Shown: positions 1 to 9,161, numbered from the stretch's first letter. The stretch is DNA of 64,000 nt from Proteus alimentorum (GCF_002607735.1 NZ_NBVR01000039.1:165201-229200); one strand, 5' to 3'. Translations and numbers: made by a program. The notes: generated from the sequence alone by a model not told the origin.

Positions 1-158
1 TTGTTTATATAACATTGATAATGTTTAACAGATCTCTTTAATAAAACAACCGTATTTAAATCAACGCGCTATTTTTTATTCCATTAAAAATAAAGTCATT
101 ATTATAATCTTCTTCGTTTAATAGCCATCCTTACTCTTTTATTAATGGAATAAAAATT

Positions 159-722
159 ATGAAAACAAAATTACTATCGATTTTATTTATTACTGGTTTA
201 TTAGCGACAACTTCAACACAGGCTCAAGAAGATCTTAATTTTGGTAAAACAACACTTTCAGCGGGTTACGCACAACTCAAAATGGAAGGACAAGACCCTA
301 TGCATGGCGGTTCTGTTTCTTTACGCCAAGAATTGAATCAACAGTTTGGTATTTTAGCAACAGCAACCTATGCACAAAATGAATACGATTTAGATAAACC
401 CGTCAAACAAGTTCTGCGTGATGTGAATGCCCGTTATTATTCTGTTATGGCTGGTCCCACACTACGTTTAAATGATTTCTTCAGTGTTTATGGCGTCGCA
501 GGTATTAGCCAAATACAGTTCAAAAATATCACTGATGAAAATATTGGAAAAAATAAAATCAAGAAAAATACCTTTAGCTGGGGGGCTGGTATGATTATTA
601 ACCCAACTGAAATGCTGTCTATGTCTGTGGGTTACGAAAACAGCCGCTATAAAATGAGTGAATTAAGCGAAAATCGCTTAGTTATGGATGGATTTATCGC
701 CAATATCGGTTACCGATTCTAA
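159..722 (+). CDS. Ail/Lom (OmpX-like) outer membrane protein, copy 1
   Basis: This is a 187-residue protein with a clear Sec signal peptide (MKTKLLSILFITGLLATTSTQAQ, cleaved near residue 22). Alternating hydrophobic strands follow, and it ends in the aromatic GYRF terminus typical of small outer membrane beta-barrels. Length and pattern (SAGYAQ near the mature start, YSVMAGPTLR, SWGAGM, VGYENSRYK) fit the eight-stranded Ail/Lom/OmpX family. Known members act in adhesion, serum resistance or surface stress, but the role here cannot be read from sequence. A paralogue follows directly on the same strand. A weak hairpin (731-758) separates the two, so they may be transcribed separately. Confidence 0.85.
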   Translation: MKTKLLSILFITGLLATTSTQAQEDLNFGKTTLSAGYAQLKMEGQDPMHGGSVSLRQELNQQFGILATATYAQNEYDLDKPVKQVLRDVNARYYSVMAGPTLRLNDFFSVYGVAGISQIQFKNITDENIGKNKIKKNTFSWGAGMIINPTEMLSMSVGYENSRYKMSELSENRLVMDGFIANIGYRF

Positions 723-730
723 TTATATAA

Positions 731-758
731 AGCACATATTATTTTTATAATATGTGCT
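731..758 (+). terminator. Hairpin between the two Ail/Lom genes
   Basis: A perfect 10-bp inverted repeat (AGCACATATT / AATATGTGCT) starts nine bases after the first Ail/Lom stop codon and is followed by CTTCTATC. The U-tract is poor, so it is either a weak terminator or an mRNA-stabilising hairpin. A longer possible start for the next ORF (752) lies inside this hairpin, which argues against that start. Confidence 0.5.
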
Positions 759-796
759 CTTCTATCGTTCTAATTATTATTAGAGTTTTTATTTTT

Positions 797-1306
797 ATGA
801 AAAAAACATTATTAGCGCTATTGCCCTTTACACTATTATTGACTTCTCTCACTTATGCTAAAAATGATCGTACTCTCTATTCTATTGGTTATGCTTATAT
901 AAAAGTAAAAGATTTGCCTACCGCAAATGGCGTTAATCTAAGAGTTCAAACATCACCTCATACTAATAAAAAAATTTCTATGCAATTTTCGGGTACACTC
1001 TCACACCAGCCATTATCCAATAATGGCAGATTACGTTATGTTTCCCTTTCCTTAGGCCCTGCTTATGCTCTAACGCCTTTTATTGACCTCTATGCCACAG
1101 TGGGTGCAAGTGGCATTAGTTATCATACTGAAGAAAATGCCAATAAAGATAATGCTTCAAAATCATTAAGTTGGGGAACAGGATCCACATTTACAATCGC
1201 CAAAAATATAGCGTTAACCGTTAGTTATGAAGGTAGTTATTTTAAAATGGAAGGAAAAAGTTACCCAAGCTATGCACTTATCGGCAATATTGGTTATCGG
1301 TTTTGA
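797..1306 (+). CDS. Ail/Lom (OmpX-like) outer membrane protein, copy 2
   Basis: This is a second Ail/Lom-type beta-barrel, 169 residues from the chosen start. The reading frame is open from 752, but the ATG at 797 gives a proper signal peptide (MKKTLLALLPFTLLLTSLTYA). The 752 start would add a hydrophobic stretch that lies in a hairpin. The mature protein shares the plan of its neighbour: SIGYAYIKVK at the start, YVSLSLGPAY, SWGTGSTF, VSYEGSYFKMEG and the terminal NIGYRF. The two genes look like an old tandem duplication that has diverged strongly; this copy lacks several of the charged loops of copy 1. It should sit in the outer membrane; the ligand is unknown. Confidence 0.8.
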   Translation: MKKTLLALLPFTLLLTSLTYAKNDRTLYSIGYAYIKVKDLPTANGVNLRVQTSPHTNKKISMQFSGTLSHQPLSNNGRLRYVSLSLGPAYALTPFIDLYATVGASGISYHTEENANKDNASKSLSWGTGSTFTIAKNIALTVSYEGSYFKMEGKSYPSYALIGNIGYRF

Positions 1307-1365
1307 TTAACTGTACAGGCGTGTTTTTAAATTTAAAATATTGCCTAAACCTCGTTTCCAAAAAA

Positions 1366-1824
1366 TTATTCTAAATTAAAAAAATATTCTGTACTTTCTG
1401 GGCGATAAAACCCTTGTATTGACGACGTACATATAAAACCTTTTGATTTTAAAATAGGTGCTAATTCTATCAACTTTTCTTGTGCAACCGTAATAAGTAC
1501 ATCTGGTGAATCAAAGTATTGCAATGATAAATCGACCAATTGGCTACCTATCCCTTGCCCTTGATGAAATGGTGAAGTGTAAAGGGTGCAAATTTTATTC
1601 TCATCATGGCTTTTTTTCAGTAAAGCGATACCTAAGAGCGCAGTACCATTATGAGCAATAATAATTTTTCGCTGACTTTCATGAGATGGTTGATAAAATT
1701 TATATTGGAGCCAGTAATTAAAATTAGGATATAACGCAGATATGTCACTTAAAAAGTGGCTGATCTGTAACAGAGAGGCTTGGTGATCATACGAAAATAG
1801 AGAAGCATAATTGATACTTCGCAT
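1366..1824 (-). CDS. GNAT-family N-acetyltransferase
   Basis: This is a 152-residue GNAT-fold protein. The acetyl-CoA pyrophosphate-binding motif A is visible as YTSPFHQGQGIGSQLVD (QGQGIG is the Q/RxxGxG/A signature), preceded by the beta-strand IAHNGTALLGIALL. An in-frame ATG exists six codons upstream, at 1842. The purine-rich AAGGAGAG between the two ATGs sits about six bases before the second one, so 1824 is the better start. The substrate (amine, antibiotic, peptide N-terminus) cannot be told. It stands alone, convergent with the Ail/Lom pair. Confidence 0.8.
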   Translation of the reverse strand: MRSINYASLFSYDHQASLLQISHFLSDISALYPNFNYWLQYKFYQPSHESQRKIIIAHNGTALLGIALLKKSHDENKICTLYTSPFHQGQGIGSQLVDLSLQYFDSPDVLITVAQEKLIELAPILKSKGFICTSSIQGFYRPESTEYFFNLE

Positions 1825-1896
1825 ATAACTCTCCTTCTTCATATAAAAACCTATTATTAATGGATTAATTTTAATTATATATTAACTTACAAAAAA

Positions 1897-2895
1897 TCAA
1901 GTAATAATATTCGTTAATACTGTTGCAAGTAAACTAGAAATAGTACCTAGAACTAGAATACATAATATAACAAACATAACTTCTTTTAATCCCACTTTTC
2001 GAGTCATAAACCTAGCAAAAGCTGAAAAATACTCTATGTTTTTCTCTGATTTTGTCTTCCAATGATAGATCAACATTTTTGTTTTGACCTGTGTATCTTT
2101 ATTATAACAAAGATATGAATCCCACAGTTTATCTTCTAATATTCGACAGCGATCATAGGTTGTATGTCCTATTTTAAATTCTGAGGATTCATTTCTAATG
2201 AGGAAAAAATGAACTTTATTAATCTCTCTGCATGTCGCGACTTTTTCTCTAATTGTTTTCGGTAAATTACGCGATTCATTAACTCTAAAATCTACAACTT
2301 CGCTTTTTTCAAAATAATATGTTATTAATGAATCTTTTGATTTATACTCTCTTGAAATATTATCAATATCTTCTTTTTCTAGAATATACCTAAATCTTAA
2401 ATACCAATTTTTTTCTTTATACTCTTCTGAACAATTGAATATTTTATTGGAGAATTTAATAATTGTTCCAACTTCGTCATCTTCACTATGCTCTTCAATT
2501 AACACTCTACCTTCTGATGTTCCATGTGATAAATTAGTAAAAAATACAATACCTTCGCTATCTTTTTGTTCTGAAAAAACAATGTATTTAGCACTACATT
2601 CTCTTATTGGTTTTATATTACTGACATCATTATTAAAAACAGCCGAGATTAATTTTTCACTTTCAACAACTTTATCCCCTAAAGTCGGAATATAGCTTTT
2701 TATATTGTACTTAAAAGGTAAGTAAACATTGATTGAATCGAAACATTTATTTTTCCCACTAATTAATACACCTATATCTAAATAATTTATTTTATCATCA
2801 GGAAGGTGCCAATAATTAAAATGTAGCTCTAAACCCAGAGTGTTAAACGCATTTTCACTTGAGTTTTCAACCCAAAAAGCTAAACTTTGTGTCAT
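1897..2895 (-). CDS. Unknown protein with C-terminal membrane anchor
   Basis: This is a 332-residue protein that I do not recognise. There is no signal peptide. The first 300 or so residues are soluble, rich in Lys, Glu, Ser and Asn with many aromatic residues. The last 25 or so (EVMFVILCILVLGTISSLLA) form one strongly hydrophobic helix, which predicts a tail-anchored inner membrane protein with a cytoplasmic body. No catalytic motif stands out. Its gene is more AT-rich than its neighbours and its start codon is only 21 bp from that of the divergent ASCH-domain gene. This compact arrangement suggests that the two form one accessory unit. Start: ATG with AGGA about 11 bases upstream. Confidence 0.6.
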   Translation of the reverse strand: MTQSLAFWVENSSENAFNTLGLELHFNYWHLPDDKINYLDIGVLISGKNKCFDSINVYLPFKYNIKSYIPTLGDKVVESEKLISAVFNNDVSNIKPIRECSAKYIVFSEQKDSEGIVFFTNLSHGTSEGRVLIEEHSEDDEVGTIIKFSNKIFNCSEEYKEKNWYLRFRYILEKEDIDNISREYKSKDSLITYYFEKSEVVDFRVNESRNLPKTIREKVATCREINKVHFFLIRNESSEFKIGHTTYDRCRILEDKLWDSYLCYNKDTQVKTKMLIYHWKTKSEKNIEYFSAFARFMTRKVGLKEVMFVILCILVLGTISSLLATVLTNIIT

Positions 2896-2896
2896 T

Positions 2897-2902
2897 TATA
2901 AT
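2897..2902 (+). promoter_or_regulatory. Candidate -10 box for the ASCH-domain gene
   Basis: A perfect TATAAT lies in the 21-bp gap between the two divergent start codons. A start site 6-8 bases downstream would leave a leader of roughly eight bases before the ATG at 2917, so the mRNA would be almost leaderless. No convincing -35 box is visible at the right distance, which falls inside the opposing coding region. Confidence 0.4.
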
Positions 2903-2916
2903 CATTCCTGATCAAG

Positions 2917-3333
2917 ATGAAAAAAATTATTATCAGTATCAAACCTAAGTATGTTCAAAAAATCTATAATGGCAATAAAGTTATAGAACTCCGTAAATCT
3001 GTCGGGTTAAGTTTTATACAACACAATAAAATGTATATTTATAGTTCATCGCCTAAAAAAGCGATCACGGGTCATGCTTATATCGATAAAATAGAACACG
3101 TTAGTAAGGATGAAATAAAACAGTATTATTTAGATAAAATTGCTATCTCAAACGATGAGTTAGAAAACTACCTTACTAATGGCAAAAAAGGAATAATGAT
3201 TTGGTTAAAAAATATAGTTGAATACCAAAAACCGATCTCACTCGCAAAACTTAAAGAAACAGGCTTCACTGCACCACAATCTTATTGTTATGTTTCAGAT
3301 GCACTTACATTATTACTTAATGAGAACACTTAA
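2917..3333 (+). CDS. ASCH/PUA-like domain protein
   Basis: This is a 138-residue protein. It begins with the pattern of ASCH-domain proteins: a strand MKKIIISIKPKYVQKIYNGNKVIELRKS, containing the IKPKY..KI..G.K..E.RK signature, then a YIYSSSPKKAITGHAYIDKI block. ASCH domains have a PUA-like beta-barrel and are thought to bind RNA or modified nucleosides. Some relatives hydrolyse N4-acetylcytidine, but the catalytic set of that subfamily is not evident here. It is divergent from the unknown membrane-anchored gene with a 21-bp gap. A toxin, defence or RNA-modification role is possible but only a guess from context. Confidence 0.7.
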   Translation: MKKIIISIKPKYVQKIYNGNKVIELRKSVGLSFIQHNKMYIYSSSPKKAITGHAYIDKIEHVSKDEIKQYYLDKIAISNDELENYLTNGKKGIMIWLKNIVEYQKPISLAKLKETGFTAPQSYCYVSDALTLLLNENT

Positions 3334-3337
3334 AAAC

Positions 3338-3369
3338 AAAAATGCCTCTGCTTTATAAAAATAGAGGCA
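3338..3369 (-). terminator. Terminator of the chb operon
   Basis: The inverted repeat TGCCTCT (3343-3349) / AGAGGCA (3363-3369) is followed on the minus strand by a T-rich tail (TTTTTGTTTTT). It lies about 80 bases beyond the chbG stop codon and is best read as the end of the chb transcript. In the plus direction the tail is A-rich, so it serves the ASCH gene poorly. Confidence 0.7.
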
Positions 3370-3449
3370 AATATAAAATAAATTATAATTTCCAAAAGAC
3401 CCACACTAGGGAATAACACAGACATCTATTGCCTAAACGACATTCCGAA

Positions 3450-4214
3450 TCATTTTATTAAATCTTGATACGTTCCTAACTGATATCCTCGTTCAATAAT
3501 TGCTTGTTTTAACGTGATATCTGTTAATACCTCAAGCTCCGTTAAACGCTGAAAACAGTAACCACTTGCACGCAATGGATTATCGACAAAAGCAGGATGT
3601 GTCATCACTTCAATAGAATGCTCATGACGCGCTTTTGATTCATCAAGCACTTTTAAAAACAATGCTTGAGTAATTTCATTTCCATAAAATTGACTATCAA
3701 AACCATCACTACTTATCACACCTTGAGTATTAATCCCTTCTTTATGGGCTAGCGCTCTATCAACGCGCATTGGTAGCGATTTCTCTTTGGCAAACTCCGC
3801 CACAATAGGAAAAATTTGTTTAAACATATGCACATGATGGTGGCTATCAATATGGTCTGGCGCACAACCAAAGATCTCAATAAAACGCTGATATTGTGCG
3901 TTAAGCTCCACACGTATTTCATCAAGCGGTAAATTGCCCTCTTCAGCCATTTGCCATACCCATTTCCCGAGTACACCTTCACGCATTAAAGAAGGTAAAG
4001 GAGACAGCGGTTTACCCATCGTCAACGTAAAATGAAGCCCAATACCTAGTCCAGGCAACTCATGACGCAATTGTGCTGCGTGTTTAATTCCTTCAGCATT
4101 GACAAGTGCCGTTGTTGAGCTAACGACACCATGACGAAAACACTCTGCAATACCGTAGTTTTGGCCTTTACTCAGCCCGAAATCATCCGCATTCACAATT
4201 AATAAACCAGCCAT
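3450..4214 (-). CDS. chbG: Chitooligosaccharide monodeacetylase (YdjC family)
   Basis: This is a 254-residue YdjC/ChbG-family carbohydrate deacetylase. The metal-site motif is visible: NADDFG at residues 9-14 (the DD pair) and [12 protein letters not shown] around residues 120-131, the His-rich segment that completes the zinc site. The known role is removing one acetyl group from phosphorylated chitobiose and chitotriose, which produces the inducer recognised by ChbR and the substrate of ChbF. It is the last gene of the chbBCARFG operon, 36 bp after chbF, and a terminator follows. Confidence 0.92.
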   Translation of the reverse strand: MAGLLIVNADDFGLSKGQNYGIAECFRHGVVSSTTALVNAEGIKHAAQLRHELPGLGIGLHFTLTMGKPLSPLPSLMREGVLGKWVWQMAEEGNLPLDEIRVELNAQYQRFIEIFGCAPDHIDSHHHVHMFKQIFPIVAEFAKEKSLPMRVDRALAHKEGINTQGVISSDGFDSQFYGNEITQALFLKVLDESKARHEHSIEVMTHPAFVDNPLRASGYCFQRLTELEVLTDITLKQAIIERGYQLGTYQDLIK

Positions 4215-4250
4215 TCTGTCTCCTTATTACTTATTTTTATCTACTGACAA

Positions 4251-5606
4251 TTAATGAGAGGCTTTTTCTAACTCAGCAATTGCTTTAGCAAAATTAGGTA
4301 GATGTGCTTTATGTGCTAATAACATTTCACGCGTAAGCACTTCTGCATCTTTATCTGAAAGGACTAACGGTGTTAAGTTCATCGCTAATAAAGCATCATT
4401 TAATTCACCACTAATCGCCGCTTTACTGGCTGCAATTTCAAAGGCTTTGATGGTATGAATTAATCCCATTACTTTTTCATCAAAATGCGTTAAACGTGGG
4501 TGAGGTTTAGCGCCATCACGCCCTAAAATAGCGGTCACTTCAATTGACCAATCTGCTGGAATATTATCAATATGACCATGGTGAGGAATATTCACATAAT
4601 GTTCAGCTTGTTTATCATTATAAATAGCATTAATCACTTCACAGGCTGCATCAGAATAATAAGCACCACCTCGCAATTCCAACTCTTTCGGTTTGATATT
4701 TAAATCAGGATCTTTATACAATTCAAACAGTTGCTTTTCGACTTTTTGTACTACTTTAGCGCGAGCACCCCCTTTATAGTATTCGCCCATTTCAATAGCT
4801 AACATCTCTTTTTGCTTGAAGTAATACAGTAAATAAGAGCATGGCAGCATATTAAGAGAGCGGATCAACCCTTCACTAAAGGGTAGGTCAAAAATATTTT
4901 TTACAGAGCCCGCGGTTAATGTGCCTGAAGCCACACCGTCTAACAATTCAGGGAAACGAGATTGACCATTTACAATAACGTCTTTAATAAACACCATGTG
5001 ATTTAAGCCAAATAAATCAATGGAAAGTTCATCTTTATCTGTTAACTTAAGAACATCTGTAATAAACATCTTCATACCAATTGGAATATTACAAACGCCA
5101 ATAAATTTCTTAAAATTGGTATGACGATAAACGGCTTCTGTTACCATACCTGCTGGATTCGTAAAGTTGATGATCCACGCATGAGGGCAAATTTCTTCAA
5201 CATCCTTAATAATATCGAAAATAACCGGAATAGTGCGTAAGCCTTTAAATAACCCACCCGCACCATTGGTTTCTTGTCCTAAATAGCCATGGCTTAACGG
5301 AATAGATTCATCAAGCTCTCTGGCTTTCAATTGACCCACACGCAATTGTGTTGTGACAAAATCAGCCTCTTTTAATGCTTCACGGCGATTAAGTGTTTTA
5401 TAAAGGGTTAAAGGAATACCCGCTTTTTTTATCATGCGTTGGCAAAGCTCAAAGATAATATCAAGCTTCTCTTTCCCTTCTTCAACATCTACTAACCATA
5501 ATTCAGTGATAGGCAGTTCATGATAACGCTTAATAAAACCTTCTAATAATTCAGGCGTATAGCTGCTTCCACCACCAATGGTAACTACTTTTAATTTATG
5601 ACTCAT
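4251..5606 (-). CDS. chbF: 6-phospho-beta-glucosidase, GH4 family
   Basis: This is a 451-residue NAD- and metal-dependent glycosidase of family GH4. The N-terminal Rossmann motif VTIGGGSSYTPELLEG binds NAD. QETNGAGG, the GVCNIP segment (metal-binding Cys) and the GLNHMV segment (metal-binding His) are in their usual order. It hydrolyses monodeacetylated chitobiose 6-phosphate in the cytoplasm by a redox-assisted elimination. Length and gene order match the E. coli enzyme. A 160-bp gap containing a perfect 24-bp palindrome separates it from chbR, which is unusual for this otherwise tight operon. Confidence 0.95.
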   Translation of the reverse strand: MSHKLKVVTIGGGSSYTPELLEGFIKRYHELPITELWLVDVEEGKEKLDIIFELCQRMIKKAGIPLTLYKTLNRREALKEADFVTTQLRVGQLKARELDESIPLSHGYLGQETNGAGGLFKGLRTIPVIFDIIKDVEEICPHAWIINFTNPAGMVTEAVYRHTNFKKFIGVCNIPIGMKMFITDVLKLTDKDELSIDLFGLNHMVFIKDVIVNGQSRFPELLDGVASGTLTAGSVKNIFDLPFSEGLIRSLNMLPCSYLLYYFKQKEMLAIEMGEYYKGGARAKVVQKVEKQLFELYKDPDLNIKPKELELRGGAYYSDAACEVINAIYNDKQAEHYVNIPHHGHIDNIPADWSIEVTAILGRDGAKPHPRLTHFDEKVMGLIHTIKAFEIAASKAAISGELNDALLAMNLTPLVLSDKDAEVLTREMLLAHKAHLPNFAKAIAELEKASH

Positions 5607-5678
5607 AAAATACTCCCATACAGCGTAATAGTGCTGTTATTTGTGTATTAATGACGAAATTAAGGCGTAAAGAGCCAT

Positions 5679-5702
5679 GAAGAAAATAAGCTTATTTTCT
5701 TC
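5679..5702 (-). promoter_or_regulatory. Perfect 24-bp palindrome between chbR and chbF
   Basis: GAAGAAAATAAG is followed immediately by its exact complement CTTATTTTCTTC. As RNA it would form a strong hairpin with a tiny loop, about 75 bases before the chbF start. It could be an intra-operon stabilising or attenuating hairpin, or a protein-binding palindrome. On the minus strand no long T-run follows, so it is not a classic terminator. Confidence 0.45.
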
Positions 5703-5766
5703 TTTCTCTCTATTTTCAATAAAATTAATCTTTATTGTTGATTAATTTCTTTCGCTTAATAATGAA

Positions 5767-6624
5767 TTAGTTTGTTTCTTTAATACTGTATAAATTTTTC
5801 CGATAACTATTTGGTGTCAGCGAAGTTATTTTCTTAAATGTCTTAATAAATAAACTTGGGCTGCTGTAACCCGCATCAAAAGCAATATCTGTTATCGAAT
5901 AGTTTGTAATTTCCAATTGTTTTTTCGCAAAATTAATTCGAATATCATGAATAATTTGCATTGGTGTTTTATCGTAATAACGCCGAGTTGCTCGAGTTAA
6001 ATATTCTTGTGATTTCCCTGATAACATCACCATATTAACCAGTGCATTTTCACCAAATTTTTGTTTATCATGCATCTCGCTTACAGTGTCTTTCAACCAT
6101 AAGGGAATATCGTCTTGCGTTCTATTTTCTCGATGGTGTCGTAATCTATTCACCACATTGAAGGTGACAATTTCAATAAATTCATTAAATTCGGTATGAC
6201 GGAAATTTAATGAACCAATAACGGATTCAATATAGGAAAGAAACTCATTTTTTAATTCATAAACTTGTGAAGCGATAAAATAAGAAGGCAATAACGAGAG
6301 GTAATGTTTATCAAAAAAGGCTTTACTAATTCCCACATTTAAAATGCGTGTTGCACCAAAATCATAAAAACTTTGATGATGAGAGCCTATGGGAATAAAA
6401 ACAAAGTCACCCCGCTCTAATAAAACCTTTTTGCCATTAATCTCTTGATAATAGCGCCCTGTTAATACAATGGTGAATTCATAATAATCATGCTGATGCA
6501 ATCCACTAACACTTTCTGTTTTATTATAAATAAAGACATGAAAGTTTTTGCCATTAAATAGCTGATCTTCATAGACCATGCGGATTTCGCTTGGTGCTCT
6601 CAATGACTCCACCACAGTATTCAT
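5767..6624 (-). CDS. chbR: AraC-family regulator of chitobiose operon
   Basis: This is a 285-residue regulator. An N-terminal cupin-like sensor domain ([25 protein letters not shown], with the HQHD..E metal/sugar-pocket pattern) is followed by a C-terminal AraC helix-turn-helix (roughly residues 185-280). The typical second helix-turn-helix is [33 protein letters not shown]. ChbR is known to be a dual repressor/activator of the chb operon that responds to deacetylated chitobiose 6-phosphate together with NagC and CRP. Only one base separates its start from the chbA stop, so translation is coupled. Confidence 0.92.
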   Translation of the reverse strand: MNTVVESLRAPSEIRMVYEDQLFNGKNFHVFIYNKTESVSGLHQHDYYEFTIVLTGRYYQEINGKKVLLERGDFVFIPIGSHHQSFYDFGATRILNVGISKAFFDKHYLSLLPSYFIASQVYELKNEFLSYIESVIGSLNFRHTEFNEFIEIVTFNVVNRLRHHRENRTQDDIPLWLKDTVSEMHDKQKFGENALVNMVMLSGKSQEYLTRATRRYYDKTPMQIIHDIRINFAKKQLEITNYSITDIAFDAGYSSPSLFIKTFKKITSLTPNSYRKNLYSIKETN

Positions 6625-6625
6625 C

Positions 6626-6976
6626 TTATTTTATCTTCTCATGTAACTCGATTAATTCTGTCACTAACTCTCTGGCTAACATTGATGTCATTAAATGATC
6701 TTGCGCGTGAACTAATACCAAACTGACTTTCGTTTTTCCTACACCTTGGTCATCGCCAATTAAACGAGTCTGTATTTTATGAGCTTCATTTAATGCTTCG
6801 CGAGATTGTTCCATCAATTTTCTCGCGCTTTCAAAATCACCTTCCTTGGCTTTCTTTAATGCGCCATAAGCCACACTACGAGCTTGGCCTGAGTTAATAA
6901 TAAGCCCCATAATGATCTCTTCAAATTCATCATCGGTTGCACTGCTATCAACGGCATTTTCAATATCTAACATCAT
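6626..6976 (-). CDS. chbA: PTS chitobiose-specific EIIA
   Basis: This is a 116-residue lactose/cellobiose-family EIIA. The conserved [16 protein letters not shown] helix and the active-site segment [20 protein letters not shown] are nearly family-standard. His90 is the phospho-acceptor expected from E. coli ChbA His89. It accepts phosphate from HPr and passes it to ChbB. The start is preceded by AGAGGAAAG. It follows chbC after a 57-bp gap with a strong hairpin and abuts chbR. Confidence 0.95.
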   Translation of the reverse strand: MMLDIENAVDSSATDDEFEEIIMGLIINSGQARSVAYGALKKAKEGDFESARKLMEQSREALNEAHKIQTRLIGDDQGVGKTKVSLVLVHAQDHLMTSMLARELVTELIELHEKIK

Positions 6977-6996
6977 CTTTCCTCTTTGACACTAAC

Positions 6997-7020
6997 AAGT
7001 GCAGAGAAGCCTCTGCACTT
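6997..7020 (-). other. Intercistronic hairpin chbC-chbA
   Basis: A perfect 10-bp stem (AAGTGCAGAG / CTCTGCACTT) with a 4-base loop lies between chbC and chbA. On the transcript it is followed by GTTAGTG and then the chbA ribosome-binding site, not by a U-tract. It more likely sets relative mRNA stability of the permease and EIIA segments than terminates. Confidence 0.5.
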
Positions 7021-7033
7021 CTTTTTCTATGAC

Positions 7034-8392
7034 TTAAAATTTCAACGCATTAGCAATATCTTCTTCACTTTCTTCTTTTTCAATTTCAGTTTGAGCTTTA
7101 TTTGAAATAATCACAAAAGGAAGATAAATCAGTGTGGCAACACCCAAGTTAAACAGTGCTAATAACAGTGCTGCAATACTACCGTTGGTATTAAAGAAGG
7201 CACCGAGCCCAGTTGGCATTGTCCATGGTGCAATATTTGTCACTGGTGGGATTATCCCTAAGTAATAAGCAGTCACAGTAATAGCGGCAAGAATAGGCTG
7301 AATAAGAATAAATGGAATAAACATCACGGGGTTCATAATCACAGGCAGGCCAAAAATAATCGGTTCGTTAATTTGGAATAAACCTGCTGGTAATGCCAGT
7401 TTTGCCACTTGGCGATGATCGGCGCGACGAGATGCGATAAAGATTGCAATAATCAGTCCCAGTGTTGCCCCTGTACCCCCTAAGAAGATAAAGGAATCTA
7501 ACATCGGTTTCGCCCAGAGATGGAACGTCTTACCTGCTGCCAATGCTGCTTCGACTGAACCGTATTCAGTATAAATTGAGACGTTCTCTAATGCCCAAGG
7601 TGTCATAATGCCACTATCAAGTGCTGCAAGTGCGAGCGAACCATGAATACCAAAGAACCACAGTAGCGAGGTGAAAATAACGTAAGCCCAACCTACCACA
7701 GAGCCCATTGATGCTAATGGTGTTGAGATAGAATCTAAAATAATTTGATGGAAGTTCGTTTCATACGTCGCTAATCCCCACGAAACAATCCCCATAACAG
7801 ATAAGATAATAAAACCTGGAATTAATGCAGAGAATGAACGCGAAACAGATGCTGGTACGCTATCGGGTAAACGGATAACCCAGTTACGACGGACAATAAA
7901 GGTAAACATTTCAGCCACAACAAGACCAATAATGATACCTGAAATAATATTTGCCCCACCTAACCAATTAGCACCTACAGCATAAGCACCACCTGCGTTA
8001 TAAGGTGTTACTGTCATAAAGGCCGCAATAGAAAGTAAACCTGCCGCAATCGGGTCAACTTTACGCTCTTCTGCTAATGCCATTCCGATAAAGAACGGTG
8101 CCATCAACGACATTATACCCAATGTACCATTATAGACATTCCCCCCAATGGCTTTAAAACCATTGAGCGTTTCTATTGTTGATGCATCAAGGCGGATACC
8201 TAAAGAATAAAAGAAGGAGCCATCACCAAAACTAAGAAAGACGTTATTGATAAGGACAAACATTGCCCCTGCAAGGGTTAGTGGCATTAAACGAATAAAA
8301 CCATTTTTAATCGCATTAACGTGAGGTTGCTTTCCAATTTTAACCGCAAAAGGAAGGAGTACCTTTTCAAGTGAACCAATAAACTTACTCAT
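7034..8392 (-). CDS. chbC: PTS chitobiose-specific EIIC permease
   Basis: This is a 452-residue polytopic protein of the lactose/cellobiose EIIC family. It has multiple hydrophobic spans and family segments such as [25 protein letters not shown] and GGTGATLGL, in the regions that line the sugar site. It translocates N,N'-diacetylchitobiose while ChbB phosphorylates it. The C-terminus ([21 protein letters not shown]) is cytoplasmic and acidic. It lies between chbB (94-bp gap) and chbA. Confidence 0.95.
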   Translation of the reverse strand: MSKFIGSLEKVLLPFAVKIGKQPHVNAIKNGFIRLMPLTLAGAMFVLINNVFLSFGDGSFFYSLGIRLDASTIETLNGFKAIGGNVYNGTLGIMSLMAPFFIGMALAEERKVDPIAAGLLSIAAFMTVTPYNAGGAYAVGANWLGGANIISGIIIGLVVAEMFTFIVRRNWVIRLPDSVPASVSRSFSALIPGFIILSVMGIVSWGLATYETNFHQIILDSISTPLASMGSVVGWAYVIFTSLLWFFGIHGSLALAALDSGIMTPWALENVSIYTEYGSVEAALAAGKTFHLWAKPMLDSFIFLGGTGATLGLIIAIFIASRRADHRQVAKLALPAGLFQINEPIIFGLPVIMNPVMFIPFILIQPILAAITVTAYYLGIIPPVTNIAPWTMPTGLGAFFNTNGSIAALLLALFNLGVATLIYLPFVIISNKAQTEIEKEESEEDIANALKF

Positions 8393-8486
8393 AGAAAAAT
8401 ACCCTTAAAATGCCGCTAACTGCTCGGCTTGCTGAAAAATTCGCTCTTTGACTGGAATAGAAATAATAAAAAAATAAAAAATAAAA

Positions 8487-8813
8487 TTAATTTGTGGTTG
8501 CAGATGCTTTTTTGATAGAGGCAACAGCGGCTTTTAACACACCTAAGCCATCTACTTTTCCGTATAACAAAGAATCGATCACTTCGACCGGTTTATTAGG
8601 GAGTAATTTTTGGATATCAGGCAACATCCAACTAATTTGTGGACCAAGTAAAATCAGATCCGCATCCTGTCCTTTTTGTGCAGCTAAAGTTTCAGGAAAT
8701 GCTTCAATGACCACAGGCACTTCATATTTTTCTGCTTGTGCTCGCATTTTGGTCACTAAAAGAGATGTTGACATGCCAGCAGAACAAAATAAGTAAATAT
8801 ATTTCTTTTGCAT
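8487..8813 (-). CDS. chbB: PTS chitobiose-specific EIIB
   Basis: This is a 108-residue EIIB of the lactose/cellobiose family. The phospho-cysteine is Cys10 in [16 protein letters not shown], and the P-loop-like CSAGMSTS follows. The frame is open seven codons further upstream, but AGAGGG sits six bases before the ATG at 8813, so I place the start there; this also matches the E. coli length. It is the first gene of the operon, and its promoter must lie in the 8814-9264 intergenic region. Confidence 0.93.
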   Translation of the reverse strand: MQKKYIYLFCSAGMSTSLLVTKMRAQAEKYEVPVVIEAFPETLAAQKGQDADLILLGPQISWMLPDIQKLLPNKPVEVIDSLLYGKVDGLGVLKAAVASIKKASATTN

Positions 8814-9047
8814 AAAACCCTCTTGAGTTGGCAACGATTACCCTAGAGATAACAAGGCGTTCTCTTGTGCATTCATTACTGTGTCAGTACAGAAACCGAA
8901 GTAAGATTAAAATAAGGATTGTTTCTGCTTGAATGAAGTATACGCAATGATACTAGTTAACGATATTTCTTATAGGTTAAGAATTGTCTCTCCTTGACCT
9001 ACTCTTTTGACACTCTTCACAAATTGAGCAAATAATCTTAAGAGTTC

Positions 9048-9062
9048 TTTCACGTCACGAAA
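9048..9062. promoter_or_regulatory. Candidate NagC operator
   Basis: TTTCACGTCACGAAA is a near-perfect palindrome flanked by T/A-rich arms. This resembles NagC sites (an AT-rich palindrome around TTTCG...CGAAA). The chb operon of E. coli is NagC-repressed, so a site upstream of chbB is expected. The distance of about 235 bp from chbB suggests an upstream looping site. This is inference by resemblance only. Confidence 0.35.
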
Positions 9063-9142
9063 TTTGTTCTTTATTTTCCTTTGATGATCTCTCACAAAAT
9101 TTCACCATTTTAGTCAAGTTAATCCTTTATTATTATGAGAAT

Positions 9143-9161
9143 GTGAATTAGTATCATTACT
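9143..9161 (+). promoter_or_regulatory. Candidate Fur box of the siderophore ABC operon
   Basis: GTGAATTAGTATCATTACT matches the 19-bp Fur consensus GATAATGATAATCATTATC at 12 positions by eye, including the ATCATTA half. It lies about 100-120 bp before the start of the iron-siderophore binding protein gene. Iron-regulated repression is what this family predicts. Confidence 0.5.

Noticed and set aside
1-158. PhoP box upstream of the first Ail/Lom gene
   Set aside because: Two TGTTTA-like words are present but about 19 bases apart, not at the 11-base period of PhoP boxes.
752-796. Longer start for the second Ail/Lom gene
   Set aside because: It lies in a hairpin and would add a hydrophobic stretch before a perfect signal peptide that starts at 797.
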